Source: Leucothrix pacifica
GTDB lineage: Bacteria > Pseudomonadota > Gammaproteobacteria > Thiotrichales > Thiotrichaceae
Reading direction: 5' to 3'
Assembly: GCF_003172875.1 (NCBI RefSeq)
Contig: NZ_QGKM01000006.1
Span: forward strand, 1-64,000
DNA length: 64,000 nt
Shown: positions 19,533 to 29,600 of the stretch, in pieces
Position numbering within the stretch: position 1 is the first letter of the stretch
Layout of the letters: each line of letters begins with the position of its first letter
Program-made: the position numbers and the translations under genes
The notes under the pieces: generated by a model
Told to the model about the DNA's origin: nothing
What the model saw: only the letters and a program-made list of their open reading frames with translations
The model's database searches: none

Positions 19533-20348
19533 ATGAAAAATATCGCCATCGGCTTAGTACTTTGTGCTCTTTCAGTACCAGTAGCCGCTGAAAAACTGAC
19601 CTTAGGGGTTGTTCCTCAGCAAAGTCCCCTTAAAATGTTTAAAGTCTGGAAGCCTATTACAAAGTACCTGAGCGAAAAAACCGGACACGAGATCATCTTC
19701 AAAACTGAGAAATCAATCGCTGAATTTGAAAAAACACTTTATTCCGGCGGCTATGATCTTGCGTATATGAACCCTTACCACTTTGTAGTGGCTAATCGTA
19801 AGCAGGACTATCAGGCTGCGGTACGCGCTGACAAAATGATTCGCGGTATTCTGGTATCTAAGAATGAAAAAGACAGCTTCAATAAGATTATCAAATCCAA
19901 AACAACACGCTACTTATTTCCGTCTCCAAATGCTTTCGCTGCCACCCTGTTGACTAAGTTTGAATTACTCACCAAGTATGGTGTGGATATCAACAAACAA
20001 GATAGCTATCAATACGTTAACTCGCATGATTCGGTCTACTCCGGCATCGCCCGGAGTACGGGTGATATTGGTGGTGGTATTCAAAGAACGTATGCAAATT
20101 TTGGTAAGAAGAAAGATAAAAATCAGCTGAATATTATCTACACAACTGATGCGTATCCGAGTCACCCTGTCGCATTCAAACCAAGCTTGTCCACAGAACT
20201 GCAAAGCAATCTTAAAGAGGCATTCCTAAACATCCCGGATGAGTTGATTGCAAGACTGAGCATTAAGAAAATCATCCCAAGTAATAACGAAGAGTTTGAC
20301 GCTATTCGTGACCTTGAATCAAAGCTTGCGGTTATTGAGCGTAAGTAA
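19533..20348 (+). CDS. PhnD/SsuA-type periplasmic substrate-binding protein
   Basis: A 271-residue protein with a Sec signal peptide (about 1-19, ending VPVAAE) and the type-2 periplasmic-binding fold of phosphate/phosphonate proteins: LTLGVVPQQSPLKMFKVWKPI, YDLAYMNPYHFVVAN and STGDIGGGIQRT. The frame opens at a TTG at 19485, but the ATG at 19533 begins the signal peptide. No ABC permease or ATPase gene is adjacent; instead the gene ends 23 bp before a sensor kinase. I infer that it is a ligand sensor feeding that kinase rather than a transporter part. The ligand is unknown. Confidence 0.85.
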   Translation: MKNIAIGLVLCALSVPVAAEKLTLGVVPQQSPLKMFKVWKPITKYLSEKTGHEIIFKTEKSIAEFEKTLYSGGYDLAYMNPYHFVVANRKQDYQAAVRADKMIRGILVSKNEKDSFNKIIKSKTTRYLFPSPNAFAATLLTKFELLTKYGVDINKQDSYQYVNSHDSVYSGIARSTGDIGGGIQRTYANFGKKKDKNQLNIIYTTDAYPSHPVAFKPSLSTELQSNLKEAFLNIPDELIARLSIKKIIPSNNEEFDAIRDLESKLAVIERK

Positions 20349-20371
20349 ATCATAAGGTTTTGGGGGGTAGT

Positions 20372-22270
20372 ATGTCGTTTCGATTTCGCTTTGTTTTTTC
20401 GTTTATATTATTAGAAACCTTGTTCATGGTTTGCATTGTGGTGGTCAACTTTAACTCTCTGGAGCGTGAATCCAGACAGCTAATGACCGACAAAACTAAA
20501 CTGGCAAGCACCATGTTTAGCGAAGTGGTGTCTACGCCATTGATTGTGAATGACTTAGCGACGATTGATGATGCGGCTCAGCGCTTTGTCGCCATGCCAG
20601 GTGTTGTGCAAGTGGAGCTGTTTAATGATGAAGGACAACTCCTTTCCAGCTCGTTCAGTGACCAGGCGCAATACCAGTCTGAGTCAATCAAACCAGCACT
20701 CACCAATAACCTAAGCACCATCGAAATCGATTCCAACGGCGTTAAACAACTCGAGGATTACCACTTCCTGACAGTGACTGACCCGATTACTGTCGAGCAA
20801 GAAGAAATAGGCTCCGCAAACTTTGTCTATGACATCACGCGCAGTATTGTCGTGCTCAACAACAATGCATTTTGGACGTATCTGCTGGCTGGCATTGAAA
20901 TTTTCATCAGTACCATTGTGGCGCTTTTCATGGGCTTTCGTATCGCAACAGCCATCGACAAGCTGAGCTTTGTGACGAAAGAAATTGCCGAAAACAGACC
21001 TGTTGAGATACCTCGCTACAAAAAACGTGGTGATGAAATTGACCAGCTCTATGGTTCTGTAAAAACCATGCAGGATAATATTATGCTTCGTACCAGTGAG
21101 CTGGTTGAGGAAAGCAAAAAAGCCAGAGCGGCTAGCAAAGCGAAGTCTGATTTCTTAGCAACCATGAGTCACGAAATACGAACACCTATCAATGGTGTCA
21201 TGGGATCTTTGGAGCTGATTGATTTACCTGATTTAAAAGAGAAAGACGCTTCACAGGTACGTACTGCGCTGAGTTCTGCAGAAATGTTAATGACCACTGT
21301 CACGGACATACTGGATTACTCGAAAATGGAGGCTGGTAAACTAACTATTCACAACAAGCCTGTCTCATTAGATCAGTTCGTGGATAACATTGAAGACATC
21401 TACCGGCCTTTGGTTGAAAACAAAGGACTCGCCTTTGTCATTGATAAGACCAACTTAAAACAACATTATGTGTTTGTTGACGAAAGCCGTCTCAAGCAGG
21501 TTCTGAGTAACTATCTAAACAACGCCATCAAATTTACTCAGTCTGGCGTCATTCAATTGAATGCGGAATCAACACCTGAAGGGCAAGTCAGCTTTATGGT
21601 TATTGACCAAGGTGTTGGTATCCGGGAAAGTGATATGAGTCTCTTGTTTCAGGAGTTCTCACAGATCGATAGTGGAGCAGATCGTCATTTTGGCGGCACG
21701 GGGCTTGGCTTAGTTATTGTTAAAAAGCTTGCTCAGCTAATGAATGGAACCACACATGTTGAAAGTGAGTTTGGACGCGGCTCTAAGTTCTCTGTTCAGC
21801 TACAACTGGTTTCTGCGACAGCTCAGGACTTTGAGTCAACTCAACCAAAGCCTGTCGAATCATTAACCAACACAACAACGTTAGACGCCAAGGTGTTATT
21901 GGTTGAGGATAACCTAATTAACCAGAAGGTTGCGCAGAAGGTTTTAGAAAAAATCGGTTGCAGTGTGACCTTGGCAAATAATGGTTTAGAGGCGCTTGAG
22001 CACATGGGCACCGACCGTTTTGATGTAGTATTGATGGACTGCCAAATGCCTGTAATGGACGGTTTAACAGCGACCACAAAGATACGTGAAACGGATGCAA
22101 AAACACCGATAATTGCACTCACTGCGAACGCTCAGGAAGCTGATAAAGATGCTTGCTTTGCAGCGGGAATGAATGACTTTGTGAGTAAGCCGTTTAAACA
22201 GAAGTCTTTGTTCTCTGCTATGGCGGCACAAATAGCGGGTAATCCAGTGCTAGCATGCGAACCAGCCTGA
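20372..22270 (+). CDS. Hybrid sensor histidine kinase/response regulator
   Basis: A 632-residue inner-membrane kinase. TM1 (about 6-27), a periplasmic sensor of about 140 residues, TM2 (about 168-190), a HAMP-like segment (about 190-245), then HisKA with His267 (ATMSHEIRTPINGVMGSLE), HATPase (DQGVGIRESD, GGTGLGLVIV), and one receiver with Asp556 (DVVLMDCQMPVMDG). No Hpt domain is present, so phosphotransfer to a separate Hpt or regulator is expected. The start is ATG at 20372 with GGGGGG just upstream rather than the TTG at 20360. It is coupled to the upstream PhnD-like binding protein. Confidence 0.93.
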   Translation: MSFRFRFVFSFILLETLFMVCIVVVNFNSLERESRQLMTDKTKLASTMFSEVVSTPLIVNDLATIDDAAQRFVAMPGVVQVELFNDEGQLLSSSFSDQAQYQSESIKPALTNNLSTIEIDSNGVKQLEDYHFLTVTDPITVEQEEIGSANFVYDITRSIVVLNNNAFWTYLLAGIEIFISTIVALFMGFRIATAIDKLSFVTKEIAENRPVEIPRYKKRGDEIDQLYGSVKTMQDNIMLRTSELVEESKKARAASKAKSDFLATMSHEIRTPINGVMGSLELIDLPDLKEKDASQVRTALSSAEMLMTTVTDILDYSKMEAGKLTIHNKPVSLDQFVDNIEDIYRPLVENKGLAFVIDKTNLKQHYVFVDESRLKQVLSNYLNNAIKFTQSGVIQLNAESTPEGQVSFMVIDQGVGIRESDMSLLFQEFSQIDSGADRHFGGTGLGLVIVKKLAQLMNGTTHVESEFGRGSKFSVQLQLVSATAQDFESTQPKPVESLTNTTTLDAKVLLVEDNLINQKVAQKVLEKIGCSVTLANNGLEALEHMGTDRFDVVLMDCQMPVMDGLTATTKIRETDAKTPIIALTANAQEADKDACFAAGMNDFVSKPFKQKSLFSAMAAQIAGNPVLACEPA

Positions 22271-22298
22271 ACTACCCTCCTACAATCGACAACAATGA

Positions 22299-23534
22299 TT
22301 AGAGCAAGGCTGCTTTAGCCTGCTCTTTAGCTTTTTTACGCATCAGTGCTTCAATCTCACTTTCCCCTTCAATAATATCGTCATCCTCGTCCTCTTCATC
22401 TTGGATTGGCTCCAGCATCATGTCATTGAGTACAGAGTCCCGCGCTTCTTTGGCTTCATCGTCTTGCCCATCAGCATTTTGCATCAAATTGATCTTCACT
22501 TTCATATTATTAGGTGAGTCAGCATTTTTCAGTGCTTCCTCCAGTGAAATACGACCCTCTTTGTAAAGGCGATACAAATGACTATCGAAGGTTTGCATAC
22601 CAAGCTCTTCTGACTTTTCCATAATCTCCTTCAATGCATGGATGTCCCCTTTCATAATCAAGTCCTGAACCATAGGCGTACCAATCAGGATCTCAATTGC
22701 AGCAACTCGTTTACCGTCTACCGTCGGGATCAGACGCTGTGAAATGAAGGCACGGATATTCAATGAAATATCCATCAATAGTTGATTGCGTCGCTCTTCC
22801 GGGAAAAAGTTAATAATCCGATCCAGCGCCTGATTAGCACTGTTCGCGTGCAAGGTGGAAAGGCAAAGGTGACCGGTTTCCGCAAACGCCAGCGCATGCT
22901 CCATCGTTTCTTCTGTGCGAATCTCACCAATTAAGATCACGTCAGGCGCTTGTCTAAGGGTGTTTTCCAAAGCGTCCTCATAAGAGTCCGTATCCACTCC
23001 TACTTCTCGCTGACTCACCAAGCATCGTTTATGAGGATGAACATACTCGATAGGGTCTTCAATCGTAATTATATGACCTGTAGAATTTGAATTTCGATGA
23101 TCGATGAGTGCTGCCAAAGACGTCGATTTACCAGACCCTGTTCCACCCACAAACAATATCAGACCTCGTTTCTCCATGATCACTTCTTTGAGTACACTCG
23201 GCAGACCGAGTGTATCCGCATTAGGGATCTCAACTTTGATATTACGAATCACCATTGCCAAATGAGTCCGCTGCTTGAAGATGTTGATTCTAAAGCGCCC
23301 GATTCCAGGCTCATCCAGCGCAAGATTCATTTCCGGTTTCTTTTCGAACTGCTGCTGTTGATCTTCATTCATCAACTCATTCGCCAGATTATTAAGTGTT
23401 TCAGCATCCAGCTTTTCCGGACCTAAAGCACGAAGCGCGCCCTGAAACTTTGCAGCAGGCGGGGCATTGAATGTTAGATATAAATCAGATCCATCATTTT
23501 TAACTAAGATCCGTAGGAGGTTTTTAAAATCCAT
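22299..23534 (-). CDS. pilU: Type IV pilus retraction ATPase, PilU type
   Basis: A 411-residue PilT/PilU family hexameric ATPase that helps pull back type IV pili. The N-terminus MDFKNLLRILVKNDGSDLYLT is PilU-like. Walker A is GGTGSGKST (130-138), the Walker B region is APDVILIGEIR, and the His box is STLHANSANQAL. The C-terminal tail (about 350-411) is long and strongly acidic (DEEDEDDDIIEGESE), longer than usual, so the protein is somewhat long for PilU. pilT is not in the window. Confidence 0.9.
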   Translation of the reverse strand: MDFKNLLRILVKNDGSDLYLTFNAPPAAKFQGALRALGPEKLDAETLNNLANELMNEDQQQQFEKKPEMNLALDEPGIGRFRINIFKQRTHLAMVIRNIKVEIPNADTLGLPSVLKEVIMEKRGLILFVGGTGSGKSTSLAALIDHRNSNSTGHIITIEDPIEYVHPHKRCLVSQREVGVDTDSYEDALENTLRQAPDVILIGEIRTEETMEHALAFAETGHLCLSTLHANSANQALDRIINFFPEERRNQLLMDISLNIRAFISQRLIPTVDGKRVAAIEILIGTPMVQDLIMKGDIHALKEIMEKSEELGMQTFDSHLYRLYKEGRISLEEALKNADSPNNMKVKINLMQNADGQDDEAKEARDSVLNDMMLEPIQDEEDEDDDIIEGESEIEALMRKKAKEQAKAALL

Positions 23535-23587
23535 AAGGCATACCCGTTTTATTATTGTTTTTTTGTTAGAGCTTAGGGCATCTGCAA

Positions 23588-23638
23588 AAAAGGTTAAGTA
23601 CTTTACGACAAAATGAATCGCTTAGTACTTAACCTTTT
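23588..23638 (-). terminator. Long A/T-rich hairpin downstream of the giant surface-protein gene
   Basis: A perfect 15-bp inverted repeat (23588-23602 and 23624-23638; AAAAGGTTAAGTACT and its complement) has a 21-nt loop. On the minus strand it lies 17 bp after the giant gene's stop and ends in CCTTTTTTGC, so it can end that transcript. It is A/T-rich and long-looped for a Rho-independent terminator, so another role such as a regulator site or RNA stabiliser is possible. Confidence 0.6.
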
Positions 23639-23655
23639 CATGTGACTGTCCACGC

Positions 23656-26600
23656 TTACTCGTCGATTTTTACGCGATAACTCACTGAGCCACCAGCACC
23701 ACCTGATAATGTACCAGTGAAAGTCCAGCTCAGGCTATCATCTAAACCTAGCGGGCTGGCAACACAGGTCATTCCTAATATGACAGCGCCACAATCTGCT
23801 GAGCCAACCATCTCCGTGTATGGCGGTACTACATCATTAATCACAAGCTCAGTCAGTGGCCCTGTTCCGCTATTAACATAGTAAACACGATACTCCAGTG
23901 TATCACCCGGCTCTGCTGAGTTAACTGTTTCAGTTTCTGGTGTTCCCTGATCAATGTTGCGTACCGTTTTGCGTAATTCCAGACGAGAAGGTCCAAGCTC
24001 AGGAACAACTGGTGTCGCGGCTACCGGAAGCTGTTCTGGCTCCGGATCAGTCTCAGGCACATATGGCGTGTCAGGCACTTCAGGAGTTGTTTCAGTTGCC
24101 GGCACATTAGGTGTCGCAGGCTCTTCAGGTTGCGCAGGAACAGCAGGCTCAGGTGCAACTACCGGAGTTGCCGGTAGTGTAGGCGTCTGAACTTGCTGCG
24201 CTGTCGTCAGATCCTTAGCCAATAAAGTCTCTGTACCTGCTATCGCATTATTGTAATCAAATAATGCAGTGATCTCTTGCAAGTAGCTATCATTGGCCGC
24301 AACGTTTGAAGGTGCGTACACTTTATTAATAATACACACACGTCCTCCGGCAGTAACACCAACAGGATCACTTTTCCACGTGCTGTTAGGCTTCGTGATC
24401 GAAGGTGTTAGCGAAGATACTCTGCCACTAGTTCGGATTATGGTTGAGACTTTTTCACCTTGCATCGGTGCCGACCCTTCAGCGCCATCTAACTTGCCAT
24501 TACAGTTAGTGTCTTGATAAATCAGACTTGCCCAACCCGTCGTGGCGTTGTTTCCAGACACGCTGGTGAAACTTACCGTGCCTTGAGTCGGCGTGCTAAA
24601 GCGATGCGCATAGAACAACACATTGCCCGGCAGAATTTGACTACTATTGTCCGGCTCAAACACAGGTGGCTTAACTTCACCAAAGTCTTTATCTGTTATG
24701 TCACTGGTTGTGACATCAAAAGCAGGGGTGACATTCACAGTCGTTGATCGATATCCCGCAGGGTCTTTAGCGAAAGCCACACCACAATTACGTGGCGATG
24801 GTACAGCCTCACGTGACGCTTCATACACCTGATAGTTACCAGCAACAACATCTTCGAATACATAGTCGCCATTACCATTAGTGCGAGTACTGACACAGGC
24901 TTGATTCGCAGTGTCATACAACACAACGGGTAAGCCTGTTACACCCACTTCACCTGCATCATTCGCAGCATTCACATTGATGTCTCTGAACACTCGTCCA
25001 CTCACTGAGACACCGGCAGTCGTGATGGTAATTGGATAATCCTCTACCTCACCATCCAGCTTAGGACCATACGGTTCTCTGTTGTTCAATGAGTCTGTGG
25101 TTAAACGAACACGCACATAAGTATCACCTTCCTGAATATCCAGAGGTATATTAGACCAGTTCAGCGTAATATTCGCACCAGAACTACCTGCAGATACCGA
25201 ACGTATAGCGGCCTCGTCAGCGTCGAATTGTCCGTTACGATCAAAATCAATCCAAGCAATTAACGTCGCTGTCTCACTTGTGCGATTAGTTGTTCTGGCA
25301 GTTACACTGTAAGTACGGTCACTAGTAGTCAGCGCTCCAAACGTTGCAATACCATCTTCATCAGCACCATCATTAGTGGCGGATGAGCTTGGTTGACCAT
25401 CATTATCCACATCGGGCTTTGCGCTGCCTAAGTAGACATCATTAATCACATCATGACGCGCCCCATCCGAGATTAGTGTTGTTTGATAACTGCCCGGCGC
25501 ATCACCATAATCCTGACCTGCGATCGTTGCTACCGCCGAAAACTCAGACGTTCCGGTCCCAGCAATCGTTGCAGTGGCTGTCACTTTATCGCCGATTTGT
25601 AAGGAGCCAGGTAAAGACATTCGCCACTGGAATGGGCTCATCCCACTCGCATCATTTCCATCAGAATCAGTTAGACCGCCACAGTTCACTGCAGGCAAGG
25701 TGCTATCTTCTCCCACCCCTTCTTCAAAGGTAGCGATGTAAGTTTCACCTTCTCCATAGTCCTGAGTCTTACCGAATGTATTATCACCAACACTCGCGCC
25801 ACTGCCAGAACCAGAAGATACATCAGCCTCAAAAAGCTCAACCGTTGAACCCGTTGGCGCACAACCCTGAATAATCAAGTCAGAACCGGAGTGCACTGCC
25901 CGCGTAAACTGCGGGAAGTTGAGTCCAGTATTAGGGCCACCATCAGAATCATTAGCGTCATTTAATGTGACCTGATCCGGGCTACCGTTTGTCGTATTAT
26001 GCGAGATATCGATGCCCAGCTCACCATTGTTGTAAATGCTGTTTTGAGTAATCGTGGACTCTACCCCGAGGCCAGCCGCACGCAGTTGCACCGAGACACC
26101 GGCGTTCAGGTTGTCATAAATCACATTCTTTTTTACCGTGGTGTTAGTCACCGTATTCCGTAAACGAATACCCGGTCCAAAGTTGCTATGCAGTGTATTA
26201 TTTTCGATAACAGAATTCGCAGACACCTGTGCATTGCTCGCAGCGCCGAGTTCAAAACCTGCACCGCCACTACTGACCGAACTATTCGAAGAACCATTGT
26301 GATGCATCAGGTTACCAATCGTGGTCCAAGTACCACCGGCATCCACTGCATCCTGTCCGCTGTTGCTTAATACCAAGTGATGTAACTCATTACCGGTTAA
26401 CAGATAGGTTCCACCTGTATCATCCGCATGAATACCACTGTTTTCAGAGTAAGCGATTAAGTTATCAAGGAACTCAATATTCGGTGGGGATGTGAAGTCT
26501 ACATCGTCATAACTACGACCCAAACGTTCACCCGCTCCGGGATCCGCTCCAGTTGCACGAGGCCCGAGGTAAACATTTTGAATCGTCAACTTAGTCGCAG

Positions 26601-29600
26601 CGGTTAAACCAACACCACCCTTATCAATAGTCGCACTCGCCCTGTCTGTGTCATAGATCGCAAGACGCGCAATCAGCACTTCGCCTGCACTATCAACTCT
26701 CAGACCACTAAAGTCATTAGCGTCAATTTCAACTTCGGGCTTTTGATACTGTGGCAAGGTCAAACCATCAACACCAACGATACCACCGGTGCCCATTACG
26801 CCTGCATTAGTATTACCAATATTGCTGGTCTGCGTGCCTGCATCTACCGCAGTGCTTGAGCCTGTAATGATCGGTAGAGCTGTGTCCAATTCGATGGTCG
26901 CGACCCCTGAACTCAAGTCAGCAGCTGGAATCATAAAGATAGATGTTTCCCAAGTAGCTGTTTGACCGACTTGTGCCAATGAGGCCTCATCGGTCAGTAA
27001 ATTACTGTTGAGAATAAACTGACGCAGCGAACCTTGGCCATTGTCATTTGCATTGACGATAGTATCGAAGTTATAACCAAAATCGATACCCTCAATATCC
27101 GCCCCTGCTAGGGTGACAGATGTAACTGACTGTGATTGACCACCATCCAAAGCACCACCTGTAAAAGCATAGCTAGACGTGTCCAGTGTTGAAGGACTAG
27201 TCACATCGTGTGCTGTGGTGTCGCTCAGTGATGGTTGGCGTCCACCAACCTCTGCAGTGACATCTGTCGTCCCGTCACTTCGGAATGTCTGCACAGCCAA
27301 TTCACTGCCGTCTGATCCGCTCCTCGTCGAGTTCACAGAATCGCTCACAACCCGCACATGGTAATCACCGTCGATCAATGCTGTAAACTCATAAGCACCA
27401 TCAACACTGCCATTATTAGCAGTGGTCGTGTTTGCAATGAATGTACCGGATGCATCATATAATTCTACGGTTGCGCCATTGACTCCGGCACCGGATGCCG
27501 AGGTTTGATCTCGCCCTGCTCCACCACCGTAATTGATATCTTCAAATATGACACCCGTCAATTTATGAGTCGCGGTTACTGTCACAGCATAATCTTCAAC
27601 TTCACCATCGAGTGCAGCCAATGTGGAGCGCTCATCTATCGTCTCGGTCGCAGCCTCATCACTCAGTACATTTGAGGTTAAACGTAAACGTGCATAGGTC
27701 GTCCCAGCGGCCATGATATCAGTGAATGTCCAGTCCAGATCAGTCTGAACAACACCTGCAATTACATCTGCGCTTGCAAATTCATCTTGCTGGTATGCAC
27801 CGTCGCCATCAAAGTCGATCCAGGCTGTTAGTGTACCGTCACCAGTCGCAGCAATGTCAGCAGCTGCTATCTGGTAAGACGTCATCGCGTCGGTTAACAA
27901 TGGGAAACTTGATATAGCATCATCGGATGCATCATCAGCAGCCAATGTACTGACCACATCTGGCGTCACTGTTGCACCTAATTGAATGCCGCTGAGTAAT
28001 TGATGAGTCGCCTCGCCATAAGCTGAAGCTGCAACTGTCCCATTCGGTGTATCCAAACCATCTGCCAAACCATCTGAATAGTCAGTCGGGCAGACGTAAT
28101 TCAATAGCGTTGGACGACCATAAGCCTGTGTTGGATCAAATAATGTTGTGTAGACATACACCACACCATCAGATGGGTAAGTTACTGGAATATCGAAACT
28201 TTCACCGATACCTCCACCGCTTGCATAGGTATAAACGAAATCAGCTGAACTTAGAACATTACCCGCTTCATCTTCTATCCAGTAAGCAGAATACTCGGCT
28301 CCGCCATTGGTATCGTAAATGACCGTTTCAGTGGTTCCCGGCTCACCTTCCAGACGGAATATGGTCGCATGGTACTCTGCTAAATGACCACTATCCGTTC
28401 GTGCTGTGGCGCTTAGATTATTACCCACGCGAGTTGGAATGCTTCCGGTGATCGTTTCCAGAGGAGTACCAAAGGAAGAGATAATTTTACCATTTGACTG
28501 ACGTCTCAAAGCGGTAAAGGCATATGGGTCATTTTGCACACTGCCAGAATTAAAACGTATATCATTATCATGCAAGGTACCCGCTGCGGCTGACTTCCAA
28601 CCACGCGACACAAAACCTCCACAGACGCCGGGACGCGTCATGATATCCGGCGTATTATCAAGGACAGTGATGGCATAATCTTCAACTTCACCATTACTTG
28701 CAATTGAAGCAGGCGTGTTAGCGTTAATGGAGGGATCGGAGGTGAAACGGAAACGCGCGAACGTTATATCGTTAGCACTTAGCCCAAAGTCGGGATTACC
28801 TGCCAAACCATCCAACGCCCAATTTAATGCTCCAGCTGAACCACTTGATACCAACGTACTGCTGTGCTCATCCGGATCAAAAACACCATTACCATCAAAG
28901 TCTATCCAAGCATGTAAGGTACCAGATCCGACCGCTGTAATATCAGCGCTTACAATTGAATAAGCGGTATCACCTGCCACAAGCGTCGGTAACAGTATGC
29001 CGTCTTCATCGTCACTACCGTTTAAGTCATCACCATTTGCTAAGTTGCTGTCTTGATAGCTCGCATCAATATCAGGGTCACTGCTACCCAAACTCATGCC
29101 AGAAACCACCGCATGCTGCGTAATACCATAATTATTTGTACCGGAACCGCTTGGTGCTGTACCGGATAATGGCGCATCACCATAGTCGAAGCTTGAAACC
29201 AATCCGATTGCTGAGAACTCTGATGTACCCACCGATGCTACTGTTGCTGTTGCAGTCAGTTTGTAATCCAGTACGACATCAGTACCCGCAGGCAAACTAC
29301 TCAGTGCAAATGTTTCACTAAACGCCAACATACCCGTCGGGTTGTTGTTATCCGCATCAACATTTAATGCACACGCAGTACCTGTGGCAGGTATAGTCCA
29401 TGACCTCAGGAAGACTTCACCTTCACCATAATCCTGCGTACGCCCGAATTGATTGCTACCGGTAGCCTGACCGCTCGTTGAGCTTGGCGATACATCCGCT
29501 TCAAACAGCTCAACAGTAGACCCCGCTGGCGCACAACCCGCAACCGTTAGATTGCCACTGATAAGTGTGACTTGTGAGAACTGAGGGAAATTTAGGCCGT

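Noticed and set aside
19533-20348. Phosphonate ABC transporter binding component.
   Set aside because: No permease or ATPase gene is adjacent, and the gene is coupled to a sensor kinase instead.
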